This document shows, in pieces, positions 35,701 to 47,139 of a stretch of DNA of 64,000 nt. Numbering within the stretch: the stretch's first letter is position 1; every line of letters starts with the position of its first letter. Location: the NCBI RefSeq assembly GCF_029962835.1, contig NC_080579.1, positions 79,129,959 to 79,193,958 on the forward strand, given 5' to 3'. A program made the translations under genes and the position numbers. The DNA comes from Magnolia sinica. Lineage: Eukaryota > Streptophyta > Magnoliopsida > Magnoliales > Magnoliaceae. Below the pieces are notes generated by a model. It was not told the DNA's origin, searched no databases, and was given only the letters and a program-made list of their open reading frames with translations.

Positions 35701-36769
35701 AAATAAAATAAAAATAAAAGAGGGAGAGATAGAGAGTGAGACCCGCGTGATGGAGGGACCCCGGCACTATGGGCCCTCCCTTGCACTAAATCATACATCA
35801 AGTGGGTCCCATTACATGTGGGTCCATGGAATTGAAATCCAACGGTGGAGATCCCTTCTCCACTAAAATAGACGGTCTAGATGACCCTAAGCATGCAAGA
35901 AAATAAACATCATGATGGGGTCCATGGAGAATGGCCCCATCATGGAATGATCATGATAATCCAAGTGGGCCATCGGCCACATCTTAAGGTCCAAAGTGAG
36001 ATCCAACCATTGATCGGTTGGTCTCACTTGGCCCATCTTAAAAATATGAAAATCTACCCTATCAAGGCACCCACCACTTGATCTTCTTGCTCCCTTGGCT
36101 TCCTTAGCTCCTTGTGCTCCTCTTTGATGGAGGAAGATGAAAAATGGATGGTTGAGATGAGAGATGAAGGGGTAGGAAATGGGCCATACTTGAAACTTGG
36201 GAGAAATGGGAGAGGGGCTCATACGTATGGAATTGCTTAAGGGAGAGTTGAAATGAGAGAGAGACTTGTAAGGGAGAGAGAGAGAGAGAATGATGGGTGA
36301 TGGAGTGATGGATGGGAGAGAGGGATGGGTGTAAGAGCACTTTTTGACTTTTTTGGCAAAATGTGTAAGAGGAGTTATGGGTTGTAAGAAACTTTTTGAC
36401 TTTTGGGGCTTGCTTGGGAAAGGGTGAAAGTTGATGTGTACTTGACATGATGGGATTGATGGGATTGATTGATTGATGTGACACCTTGTAGAGATTCGCT
36501 CGGAATTCGCACGCGCGACGTTTCCTCGCACCGAACTCTGGCCCACAACTCCCGACCGGAGCATCGCATCAGCGAGCGAGTCGCGGCATCGGAACCGCGG
36601 CGACGACGCGGTCGCTAAGGTACGAGTCCTGGGTTGAGTCGACTCGGGTTGACGGCACAAGAATCCAGGTCGTGCGCAGTTACCGGTTAAAGGTCGAAGG
36701 TTGCCAGAATTCAACCGGGAAGACCGCGGAAGCCTATGAAACGGTACGGTCTAGGATACGGGTCTTACA
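32741..36769 (+). mobile_element. Family L LTR copy 2: complete 4029-bp solo LTR inserted in RT
   Basis: Begins TGTCACGCCCCAAACTCGG and ends 'acgggtcttaca' (TG...CA), flanked by exact AGGAA duplications (32736-32740, 36770-36774). RT coding is in the same frame on both sides. I do not see the start sequence repeated inside, so this is one LTR and not a two-LTR element. It has no protein motifs. Segments in order: conserved 5' part (32741-34080), GGGCC minisatellite (34090-34590), AT/CA microsatellite (34590-34790), fold-back-derived segments (34800-35690), GA-rich part (35700-36470) and a CG-rich 3' end (36480-36769). It is the reference copy for the family. Confidence 0.88.
34590..34790. repeat. 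AT-palindromic and CA microsatellite in L copy 2
   Basis: About 125 bp of 'tatataatataat'-type sequence with hairpin potential (34590-34715) followed by a CA/CG/CCA run (34722-34790). The Tyr/Ile- and Val/Cys-rich open frames here come from the repeat. Confidence 0.85.
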
Positions 36770-36774
36770 AGGAA

Positions 36775-37400
36775 GGACCACTTTTTTTTGCCCTTCATTG
36801 ATCAGATTTTAGAAAGGTTAGTTGGTCGTTCCTATTACTATTTTCTTGACGAATATTTGAGCTACAATAAGATAGAAATAGCCCCTAAAGATCAAAAAAA
36901 GACTACATGTACATGTCCTTACGGTACCTTTGCTTACCGAAGGATGCCATTCGGACTATGTAATGCCCCTTCCACCTTTCAATGATGTATGATGAATATC
37001 TTTTTTGATATCGTGGGGCAATATCTGGAGGTCTTTATAGACAATTTCTGTCTTCAGTCCATCTTTCAGTGAGTGCTTAGAGAGTCTTAAATGTGTGCTG
37101 AAAAGATGTGAAGAAAATAATTTGGTACTTAATTGGGAGAAGTGACATTTCATGGTTCATAAGGGAATTATCCTTGGACATATTATCTCATCCAAAGGAA
37201 TTGAGGTAGATAAAGCAAAAATCGATCTTATCTCTAACCTACCTCCACCCAAGAACATACGAGACGTGTGATCCTTTTTAGGACACGTCGATTTTTACAG
37301 ATGATTCATAAAGGACTTTATTCTCATCTCTCGTCCTCTATGTAATCTACTTCAAAAGGATATACCATATGAGTGGATTGGGCCATGCCAAGAAGCTTTC
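36775..37400 (+). pseudogene. pol: Reverse transcriptase, palm and C-terminal part
   Basis: Resumes in frame after the AGGAA duplication with 'PFIDQILERL', 'APKDQKKTTCTCPYGTFAY' and 'RMPFGLCNAPSTFQ'. The catalytic FMDD/YVDD position reads FIDN: GAC at 37040-37042 then AAT at 37043-37045, so the second Asp is lost. Stops at 36983-36985, 37269-37271 and 37303-37305 are TGA where Arg (CGA) is conserved. A frameshift lies near 37050. Confidence 0.88.
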
Positions 37401-37810
37401 ACCAAGCTTAAGGGCATGTTAACTACTGCACCTATCATACAGCCACCCGACTGGAGTCTTCCTTTTGAACTTATGTGCAACGCGTTTGATTATGCACTTG
37501 GGGGCAGTTTTAGGCTAGGAAAAAGATAATAAGCCCTATGTTATTCATTACGCAAATAAGACTCTAAATACTGCCCAAGTGAACTACTCGACTACGGAAA
37601 AGAAACAATTAGCCATAGTATTCGCTTTGGACAAATTTAGGTCCTACTTGATCGAATCCAAGATCATCATTTACACAGATCATGCGACGCTCAAATATCT
37701 TCTTGTTAAAATGATGTTAAGCCCCGCCTAATAAGATAGATCCTCTTACTCCAAGAATTTGATTTAGAAATTAAAGATAAAAAGGGAGTAGAGAACGTAG
37801 TGGTTGACCA
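37400..37810 (+). pseudogene. pol: RNase H region of the Athila-like pol
   Basis: Recognisable blocks are 'LMCNAFDYALGG' near 37470-37505, then after a frameshift 'NYSTTEKKQLAIVFALDKF' near 37578-37640 and 'IIYTDHATLKYL' near 37665-37700. TDHAxLKYL is the usual C-terminal RNase H signature of gypsy elements. Several frameshifts make the domain non-functional. Confidence 0.8.
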
Positions 37811-37989
37811 TCTTTCCCACTTTAATCCCTCTGATTCCCTTGAGACGACACATATTAATGACCTATTCCCTAGCGAACAATTATTTAGAGTCTCTCATTC
37901 ACATTGGTTCGCTGATATTGCTAATTATCTTGCCACAGGTTTCATACCGACACATTGGACTGCACAAGATAAGATAAGAAATTTTTCAT

Positions 37990-39178
37990 TGAGGTGCGCA
38001 ACTTTTTCTGAGATAATCTATATTTGTTTAAATATTGCCCAGACCAAATCTTAAGGAGATGTATGCCAGACGATGAGCATCAGAGTGTCATCTCCATCTA
38101 TCACTCATAGGCTTGTGGTGGTCACTTTTCTGCTAAAAAGACTACGGCTAAGATTTTGCAGTGTGGCTTTTATTAGCCCACTATGTTCAGGGACACTCAT
38201 GAGTTTTGCAAGGCTTATGAGCATTGTCTCGTCAAAATATGATGCCCTTGAACCTCATTCTTTATAGAGGCATTTGATTGCTAGGGCATCGATTTCATGG
38301 GACCATTCCCCCAATCATTTTGAAATCTATATATTTTGCTCGCCGTAGACTATGTCACTAAATGGGTTGAAGCGATTCTGTGCCGGAACAATGACCATCA
38401 CACGTTCATTAAATTCTTAAAAGAGAACATCTATTCCCGGTTCGAAATGCCTTGAACCATCATTAGTGATGGAGGCTCACACTTTTGTAATAGACCATTC
38501 GAGAGTTTACTGAAGAAATATCGTATCTCTCATAAGATGAGCACCCCATACCACCCACAAACAAGTATGCGAGCTGAGATTTTCAATAGGAAGATCAAAC
38601 ACATCTTGGAGAAGACGGTTAACCCTGACCGTAAGGATTGGTCAATCCAATTGACCGATGCTTTATGGGCTTACCATACTGCTTTTAAGACCCCTATTGG
38701 AATATCTCCCTTTAGACTTGTCTATGAGAAGGCTTGTCACTTACCTGCGGAGTTGGAACACATAGCCTACTGGGCGATCAAAAATCTGAATTTCAATCTG
38801 GACAATGCTGGCTCGCTGCACAAACTTCAGTTGAATGAACTTGAAGAAATTCGGAACGATGCATACGAGAATTCGAGAATTTACAAAGACAAGATGAAGG
38901 CGTTTCATGAGCAACACATTTTGTGAAAATCATTCACGCAAGGTCAGAAAGTCCTTTTGTATAATTCTCGGTTACATCTCTTTCCGGGTAAGGTCCGATC
39001 TCGTTGGACTGACCCTTTCACCGTTATCAATGTTTATCCTCATGGGGCTATCGAGATTCGGAATCCAGACAATGGTCATGACTTCAAAGTAAATGGACAT
39101 CAATTAAAGCCATTTGTCAAGAAATTTGATTCAGAGGACATGTCCATGCCTTTGAATGATCCTGTTTACCAAGATTAA
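37990..39178 (+). pseudogene. int: Integrase (Athila-like), several disruptions
   Basis: The zinc-binding part near 38040-38250 is frameshifted but shows 'ACGGHFSAKKTTAKILQCGF'. The core reads 'DYVTKWVEA' near 38350, '[10 protein letters not shown]' near 38463-38492 (second catalytic Asp) and the open stretch 38537-38926 with '[20 protein letters not shown]', containing the catalytic Glu, and '[16 protein letters not shown]'. A C-terminal part at 38957-39178 ends '[14 protein letters not shown]'. Stops occur at about 38305, 38453 and 38924. No chromodomain follows, as in the Athila/Tat branch. Confidence 0.87.
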
Positions 39179-40395
39179 TCTCCTAGTCTGATGGAGGTAT
39201 AGGTAGGTTTATTGCTTCATAGGATTAGGGTAGTTTGCTTTTATTATTCTAAGTTAGTCGGATTATGCCGTTAGGTTAGTTTGTTTCCTAGTTGTCTTAG
39301 GATAGTTTGCTTTTGTTGGATTAACTCTCATGCCGAGCCGCCTTCACGCTAAAATTTCTTTGGAAAAAAAAACTTTTTAACTCCGTCATCAGGTATTATC
39401 TTTCCATCACTTCTCCTTTACTTTCGTTGTCTCATGTGCATTACATGCTTATATCTTTTACATTGAGGACAATGTAGATTTTAGGTTAGGGATGAGAGAT
39501 TATACCTAATCAGTGTTCTTTTCAGTCTTGAGCAAAATTTGTGAAAAATTTTGAAATTTTTTCTGGAAATTTTTGTAAATTCGAAGTGATTTTGATGGCC
39601 ATCTTTGATTTAGATATATAAGATACGTAATGTTGGTCATTTATGACTCCTGGACTCAGCTACCTGTTAGATTTCACAATTAAGTTCGAACTAGTAATCC
39701 ATGATTAGAAGTTTTAAATATTGATTGAGTCATGATTTTACATGTCATACCTAGCTTACACATTATAATTTCAGTCAATATTGAATTATTAACCAGGTAA
39801 TCACTACGCATGTAAAGAGCTGACCTGGAGAATTTTTCCATCATGTTCATTGAAAAAAATGAATACCTAACTAAAAAACAGTTGTCTTCGGAAAGGGTTG
39901 GGCGAATGATCTTCTCCATAGGTTTGCTCCCTATAGGTGAGGGTTTGATTCCCCTCCTTAGCTTTACCTTTAAAATATTAATATAGCGTGAAAGCCAGCG
40001 ATGAAAAAATCAAAAGCTAGAAGAATAAAATAATGAACTATAAGGTAAGTTTTGGTTTAGGTTTTGGTTGTCCTGAATACTCTTTTGATTATCAAAGTTA
40101 TCATGAAAATAAAGAATTGAGCCTTTAATCGTGATAAGTTTAGATTTCACTATACACCCATGGAACTTAATGTTTAGAATTTTTCTAATCGATGGATTAA
40201 TACTTTGAACCTGATTATGAAGTTAACCGTGCGCTTGAGTGCAAGAGAAAGTAATGCCCAACATTCATGTATCTAGAATTTTATTAATTGGATTGTTTTT
40301 TAAAAATCACTCGGTTTTATAGGAATTGTGCCGTAATTCTTAAACTATTTTTCGCATACTTTGCTTGGGACTAGCAAAATGCTGGTTGGGGATTG
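39179..40395 (+). other. Athila 3' untranslated region with polypurine-like site
   Basis: About 1.2 kb between integrase and the 3' LTR without a convincing frame; no env-like protein is visible. Just before the LTR lies 'gctggttggggattg' (40381-40395), whose GGTTGGGGA core is the probable polypurine tract for plus-strand priming. Confidence 0.6.
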
Positions 40396-42473
40396 TGTTG
40401 AGGGTCAAATATTGCATATAAGACCCCAGTTATTACTTGAATGTACGAACATGATACTGGTTAACGACTTATTTTAATCGTGTTTGTGTTGCAAGGTATA
40501 TTTAAGAGCCGGGACTGAAGAAGGGTACTAAAAGCATGGATTTAATGCTCATAAATCACCAAGGCAAATGACGGACCCCAGGGGACCGAGATCGAAGAAT
40601 TCACATGCCAGAGATCCGAGAAAATCAAGCAATTCACGTTAAACGAGCCTGAAAATCGTCCAGAATGTAATATCATGGGGTTCCCACCATCCGTTCGGAT
40701 CATAACTTTATATTTGGTCTGGGGACCATAAATTAACCGTACAGTCAAATTTCAGCCATTGGATCCTTATGGAAGTGGCCCAACGAACAGATCAGCTAAA
40801 TCATCAATTTGAGGCCCGCCTGATATCTGGATATGCTTCAAATTTGGTCTCAACCCCTTAAATGGGGTGATAAAATAGATGGACAGAACGAATTTCCTAA
40901 AAACATCAAGGTGGGACCCACTTCATGAGAGAGGGAGTGCACAGAAGCTGTGCACTCGTCGTGCACCAAATTCCATAAAGTCGGTCAGCGTCTCTGTAAA
41001 GAAAACGCCCAGCGAACGCACCTTTCTGAATTGGGTTTTGATAGTGGGCCCCACCCATCGTCCAAACAGACAATCTGGATAATCCATATGCTCCAGTGGG
41101 GGGGCATAACCATCGCCATGGTGGCCTTTTGGTCCTTTGCGCACATACATACGTGAATCGCCAGAAAACGCAAGATGGACAACGAGTTGATTTGATATAG
41201 TGGACCGCACCAAAACCCGATAAAAACCACTCATTCCTGACTAGTTTTTCACCTGGAATCTAATGAACGGGGTGGATTTTCTCGAAAACACCACTGTGGG
41301 GCCCACCAAGCATCTCAGCGTAAGATTCTTCCTATTATGCACGATCGGACGCAACCAACCGCAGTGGGCCATTTTGTGATCAAGAACATGGTAGGATCCA
41401 TGATCTAGACCATCCACATGCTGCAACAAGTGGCCATAACCCTGTCCAAGAAGTCAGTTTTGAGAGATATGGACGGTTAGCCTTCCAAACTCGGGCCAAA
41501 TGCAAGCTTTTTCAGCGTTTTCTTAATACGCAGAAACTGGGCACGCGTCCGGGTCTTCTATGCACTGAATTGTGTAAATAGAGTCGGTTCTATGACTCTA
41601 CCCGACTGGCTTACTGCTATAAAGAGGGAGAGAAAGGCGTGGAGAGGGGGAATCAATATCCTTGCACACGTGAAGACAGAGAGAGAATGAGAGATAGAGA
41701 AGTTGGTCGGTGTTCTTCTTCTTAATTTTGGTTTCTTTATTTTCTTTCTTTTCCTATGACTTTGTCTAGATATTTTTGCTTGATCATGTTAAGATAAACC
41801 TCTTAGCTAGGGCTAGGAGGTGAAGCTTGTAGTGAGATGGGAGACTTTCCTTTATGCCTTTGATTTAAGTTTGATTTATGAACTTTATTTGATTCTAGTT
41901 TATTTATATGGAATGCCTTTAGTTTTTAATGGTTTGTTGTAACTTAAATTACAATGAATTTGCAATATCTTCTGGTATTTTTATGCATGTATGGAGGTTA
42001 TGGTTGTAGGGACCCTATTGTTCATCATGTCTCATGGGCATGGATGGATGATGGAACCCTTCCCTACATTCATAACTCTCTCAGATTGGATGTGGATTGG
42101 TTAAATTCTGTTGTTTACTTTGTCTCACAGGCATAGTTTTGTGATGGAATCAATTCTAATCCTTATCTTTTTCATATCTTGAAAACTAGATCAAAGGAAG
42201 TTCAAATATGATTTGTAAGGCTATATCAAGCATAGATCTCTCTGATTTCTACAAGTGGATCCTTAGCACCCTAGTTTCTTACCTTTGAATTTTACAAGTT
42301 TTAGATAAATAGTTCATAATTATTCTCTTAAAATTCCTTGATTTAGATTACATCTTTGCCTAGTTATACTTCGAGTTACTTTCAGATTACGTACATGGTT
42401 CAATTCCTGTGGATCGACCTCGGTCTTACCGAGATTATTATTACATCACAACCCTATACATGGGGTGTGAACA
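40396..42473 (+). repeat. 3' LTR of the Athila-like element
   Basis: 2078 bp, starting TGTTGAGGGTCAAATATTGC and ending 'acatggggtgtgaaca', followed by TACAA (42474-42478). It is the uninterrupted counterpart of the split 5' LTR. A TATAAAG box at 41618-41624 matches that of the 5' LTR. The small open frames inside recur in both LTRs but decay differently, so they are not taken as genes. Confidence 0.9.
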
Positions 42474-42589
42474 TACAACCCATCAATCACCTATACCTCT
42501 CCCACTAACTAGTTAAAGCAACCCATGCTTAGCCCATTCATCTCATCCTAAGAGTCAATGAGACCCATGCTTCCCGTGTCATACACACC

Positions 42590-42591
<2 letters not shown>

Positions 42592-42627
<36 letters not shown>
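42592..42627. repeat. (CT)n microsatellite
   Basis: Uninterrupted CT run; it is the minus-strand counterpart of the GA tracts at 15465-15487 and 36275-36288 in the other L copies. Confidence 0.9.
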
Positions 42628-42632
<5 letters not shown>

Positions 42633-43329
42633 CTCACTCCATTCCAAGCTACCAAAGTGAGGAAACATCCAAGCAATTCTTAAGAAGAGGAGAAGCTAGG
42701 TGTGGCCCACTCCCTATCACCTAATCTCCCATCCTAACCATCCAACCTTCATTAACTTCCATCAAAGGGAGCGGTTAGGAGCTTAGCTTTCCAAGGAGCC
42801 AAGGAGGAGCAAAATTGGTGAGTGTTTTGTAGGATTAGATTTCAATTTTTGCGATGGACCAAGTGGGGCCTACCAATTGGTGGTATTGATCCTTTTTAAG
42901 ACCCATTTTGATGTATGTAATGTAAAACGAGAGGAGCTCATAGTAGCGGAGCTCCTCCCTCGCACAACTGTCTTCTTGTCTCTCTCTCTCCTTCTCTTTT
43001 TTTTAATGGTGATGATGAGGTGTGTGGCCCACCTAACATGTTCAACAAATCCAGACCGTCCAAAATTCTTTCTGGATGCCCAGTTGGTGGAGCCCACCTT
43101 GCTGTCCATTGAGGGACAGGCCCGGATGAAGGAAATCACAAATAACAGCTTAATCCAAACCGTGGTGGCCCATCCTTATGGCACCACATGATGTATGTGC
43201 TTTATTCACACCGTCCAGCCATGGACCCCACCCTCATGGGACCACCATGATTTATGTATTCTATGCCCTCTCTGTCCACTGACTGGGACGATGGGCCCCA
43301 CCACGAGGCATGCGTTATATCCAAACCGT

Positions 43330-43830
43330 TCATCTGCTCGGACCACGCAGTTGAAGCTGCTGTTTGATGTCAGCAGGTCCTGGGGTTTGATGATGAGGTA
43401 TGTGTTTCATTTAAACAGTCCATCACAGGTGCTGACTGATGTCAGCAAGTTCTGTGGGTCCCACCAGCTAAATGGCTGATGTATTGACGTTAGCAAGTGT
43501 TGTGGGTCCCATGCACCTCAAAGCTGCTGGCTGACATTAGCAAGTTCCATGGGTCTGATTCATGAGATCTGTGTTACATCCAGACCGTCCGTCCATTTGT
43601 ATGGACGTCAGCAAGCTGTGGGCCTGATCATCAGGTATATGCTATATCAAACCGTCCATCTGTGGCCCCACGAGCAGCACAGCTGCTATAATGACGTCAG
43701 TAAGTCTATGGATCCCGTATGATGTATGGGTTATATCCAAACTGTCCATCTATGTGGACCCCATCATCTACATAGTTACTATATTGACGACAATAAGTTT
43801 TGTGGGTCCGATCCTGAGGTATGTGATATC
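43330..43830. repeat. Degenerate tandem repeat with GACGTCAGCAAGT core
   Basis: Variants of 'gacgtcagcaagt' occur at about 43367, 43435, 43485, 43535, 43605 and 43690, each followed by 'gtgggtcc' or similar and often preceded by 'gctgct'. Spacing is about 50-85 bp. TGACGTCA, an 8-bp palindrome and bZIP-type site, is present in the best-conserved units. It lies in L copy 3. Confidence 0.65.
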
Positions 43831-46539
43831 CCAACCGTCCATCTGTTTTCTACTACATGGGTCCCACCTTGTTTGTATGTATTCTATAGCCACACCATTC
43901 GTCCATTTCTTAGACGTGGGCCCACCATGCTATACGTGTTTCAGCAGCACCCACAATGTATGTATTCTATCTGCGCTGTCTAGCGGCAGTGGGGTCTACC
44001 CAATGTGTTTCATCCATGCGATCCAATGGCAGCAGGCCCACTGTGATGTATTTTATCCATGTTGCCCAACAGATGTGGACCCCGCCGTGATACATTTTAT
44101 CTACATTGTCCAGATCTGTGGGACCCCACCTTTGATGTATGTTTTGTATGCACACAGTCCAGGCCGTTGGCAGGCCCATTTCGATAGATATGAGGCCCAC
44201 TATGTATGTGTGAGGCCCACTTGTTGTGTGTGAAGCCCATTGCATATGTGAGGCCCACCTGTTGTGTGTGAAGCTCACTGTAGTATGTGAGGCCCATTTG
44301 TTATGTGTAAGGCTCACTGTGTATGTGTGTAAGTGTGGGACTCGTCGTGATGTATGTATTAACTGTCCATCTTGTGAGGCTCATTGTGATGTACATGAGG
44401 CCCTGCTGTGTGGCCCATTGTGATGTATTTAAGGTCCATGGGATAGGGCCCATTGTGATGTATTTGAGGCCCATATGATGAGGTCTAGTGTGATGTATGT
44501 GAGGCCTATATGATGAGACCCCTTTGCGATCTATATGAAGTCCATTGTTGCAGCCCATATGATGTGGCCCAGTGTGATGTATGAGAGGCCTATGTGATGA
44601 GGCCCGATGTGATGTATATGTGGCCCATGCGATGCTGCCCACTTGATGTATATGAGGCCCATGGATGTGGCTCATTGTGATATGTGAGGCTCATTATGTT
44701 GTATGTGAGGCCATGGGCCCCACTATATGTTTGGCCCTATGAGGGCCACTCCTTGGGAGCAATGTTGGTTGAATGTCCACATCGATGGGTACTAATGGTT
44801 AAATGTTCATATTGTGACCTTCCCTTAAGCCTCGTTAGGCCCATTCTTGATATGAGTAGGTTGTCTAGGCCCATCCTTGATATGAGTAGGTTGTCTAGGC
44901 CTATCATCATCATATAACATGCTTAGTATAGCTCTACATCCACGATTTATGCCCATGCGCATCATATGTATGCTTGATATGAGGCGTGCATGATCATAGC
45001 ACATACCATTAGGCGGATTATTATGGGACTCCCTAAGAGACGGAGTTGCCCCATATAAATACGCGGTATGCGTAGGTTTAATGCATGACTGGATGGTATG
45101 ACTCATACATCTCGCATTTTAGGATATGACTACTGTACGCCCTAGTGATATCAGGGTCGTAGCCTCCACAGGTATATCATAAATGGCCAGACGGGACACC
45201 GAAAATCTTTTTCTACATGGAGTGCTATAGATGTCCCTGGGTGAAAGTCCCTAAACCTCCGTAACCAGGAGAAACTCCAACGTCTAGATTGAGTGGATAA
45301 ATGAGCGCCTGAGTGCCAAATACCAGTAGGTCGCGTCTCTCACTGTGTCGTGGTCGGTTGGAAGGGGATGTGGCCTTATTCGCCCGATTGAGGGGGGCTG
45401 TAAGTTAGGCTGAGTTTGACCAGCTCACAAATGGGTCCGCTTTTAACGAGCCAGGTAGGCATTGATATACTACTAGTAGACAGGTAATGAGGTCTTTTCC
45501 ACTTGTATGGCTGTGCGGCTAGGGAGGCGGCAACTAGTGTGGAGTGTATTAGACCCTGGTGTATCCCAGATATGTACAGTACTGATATGTGGACTTATTG
45601 AGTAGGAGTTGTATACTCATCATTTTACTCATTCATTCATTCATTAAATATCCACTCGGGTTGGTAGTGTGCAACTAATTGTTATGTGTACCTTTGCAAT
45701 GGCCAAGATTTTGGTTGGGGCGCGCGACCAACCTGAGATCAGGAATTTACCACATTGAGTCTGACTATCCAAATTTAGGTATGAGACTAGTTTGGATAGA
45801 AGTCCCTTGTGATGGCCCTCATAACCTACGATACTACGTACTATCATCCCGACTTCATACTTCAGCTTGGTCATTTCATTCGCACTGCATATTGCATTGC
45901 ATCTTCAGCGCATAGCATTTGGTTTACTATGCTTCTATATTGCATCGCATAGCCTGGATAAGGCTGATGGTATTTATAGACTTACCAACATATTTCCACA
46001 TTGCTCTAATATTGCATACTTGACACTTACCTTGCGCACACACTTACACCACCCTCTAAGCTTTCTATAAGCTTATGCACGATAGATGCATGCAGGTGGC
46101 CTTAGGTCGTAGCAGCATTGAACTTAGAGCGTGCAGCTGTCTTCTAGAGCTTTGATTTTCGATATATGCATTTCCCTTTTCAGCACTGTATTCAACTGTT
46201 TATATTAGTAGATATGTGATGATGATGTTGCCTTTGTGATTTGGGTAAACTTGTAGTTATGCTTCTTATGAGATAAATGTATGTTGGAAAATTCTCCTTA
46301 TAGGATCCCAAGATCGAAATCTGGCATATAGGCACTGGGAGCCGAAAATGGGGTACTACGGAGTCTGTCGGCATTGGATTCGATGATCGGGAATTCTGTG
46401 AACTTGGTTTCCGAGTTTGGGGCGTGACATTGGGGATGGCTTGGGTTGAGTTAGGGTTAAGGTATAAGAACCTTGAGTTGGGCTAGGGTTGAGCACCAAC
46501 CCAACCCAATCCGCCTGACTTTCACCCCTAATATACACA

Positions 46540-46815
46540 ACAATAACTCAATGGTTAGGATTAGCTGATTGATTCAAGTCATTGGGATTTGGCTCATCCA
46601 TGCTTGTCTCCATGATGAACGGTTTTGATCCACTTGAATGACATGTAAAGTGAAGATCAAGGGTGAAGTTTTGCTGTCAATGTTTGACTCTAATTTAGAG
46701 TGATAGGATTCACATACCCACTTACAATCGAGTGCATCACCAATATAATTGGTCAACTGAACTGTGTTGGTAAATCAAACAAAAAAATATATATATTATA
46801 GCGATAATTACTTAA
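46540..46815. other. Short non-coding spacer
   Basis: Sequence between the right TATACACA duplication and the next inverted-repeat element. It contains an A/T run at about 46783-46800 and no frame or motif I can name. Confidence 0.4.
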
Positions 46816-47139
46816 GGCTTATTTGGCATCTCTACTCTAATCTAATAAGAGCTACTCTAATAAGCTCCCTTTATTCTAGTTCTTGTTTTAAATAAGCTCA
46901 TTTGGTAAAATCAAGTTTTCAAAAAAAAAAAAAAAAAGGCTTTTACACGAAATAAGTATGTTTGGTTAAACATTAAAAGAAGAGCTTTTTCTAGAGATAG
47001 TCAATGTCATTTTTAAAGATTCCAATGACTCCATTATAAGAGCAATCTAAACAGTTATTTTAATTAATCTTATCATAGATTGGTCGTGCCCCAAATGACA
47101 AAAGAATGGATGGCAGCAACCTTCATGTTTTAAGACATG

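Larger units (their letters stand above)
15798..42473 (+). mobile_element. Decayed Ty3/gypsy retrotransposon, Athila/Tat-like, split by four insertions
   Basis: Both LTRs start TGTTGAGGGTCAAATATT and end GGGGTGTGAACA. The element is flanked by CACAA (15793-15797) and TACAA (42474-42478), a 5-bp target duplication with one change. Removing four dated insertions leaves about 11.4 kb, a usual size for this group. Order is LTR, Asp-type primer-binding site, gag with CX2CX4HX4C knuckle, protease, reverse transcriptase, RNase H, integrase, polypurine-like site, LTR. No chromodomain follows integrase and no env-like frame is visible before the 3' LTR. Multiple stops and frameshifts make it inactive. 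Confidence 0.88.
42474..46429 (-). mobile_element. Family L LTR copy 3 (minus strand), proximal part
   Basis: On the minus strand it begins at 46429 with TGTCACGCCCCAAACTCGG and runs downward through the same blocks as copy 2: 'gccgaca' (46351-46357, as 'tgtcggc'), 'ctttctataagcttatgcac' near 46060, 'gggcg' block near 45370, minisatellite 44190-44720 and CT-rich part 42592-42627. The Athila element interrupts it at 42473, and the remainder continues at 15797-15637. Together the pieces total about 4.1 kb, close to the 4029-bp reference copy. Confidence 0.82.
9593..46531. mobile_element. hAT-like non-autonomous element hosting the whole ~37-kb nest
   Basis: The left end starts TTAGGACAGAAAGTCGGGC at 9593. 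The right end finishes in 'gactttcacccctaa' at 46531, the reverse complement of TTAGGGGTGAAAGTC. An exact 8-bp direct repeat TATACACA flanks it (9585-9592 and 46532-46539). Eight-base duplications and TAGGGG-type ends are typical of plant hAT elements. Only about 163 bp on the left (9593-9755) and 102 bp on the right (46430-46531) belong to the element itself; both are rich in 'gggtcgggc / gggttgggc' sequence. No transposase is visible, so it was mobilised in trans before later insertions filled it. Confidence 0.8.

Noticed and set aside
35887..36714. Longest open frame in the window, 275 codons on the minus strand
   Set aside because: It lies wholly inside the solo L LTR in RT, has a compositionally biased Ser/Pro/Leu/His sequence from GA-rich DNA, and is not preserved in the other L copies.
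39179..40395. env-like gene expected in some Athila elements
   Set aside because: Only short fragmented frames, no signal peptide or membrane-segment pattern.
43691..44233. 180-codon plus-strand open frame
   Set aside because: It is antisense to a non-coding LTR copy and composed of fold-back and minisatellite translations (His/Pro/Ser/Cys/Tyr-rich).
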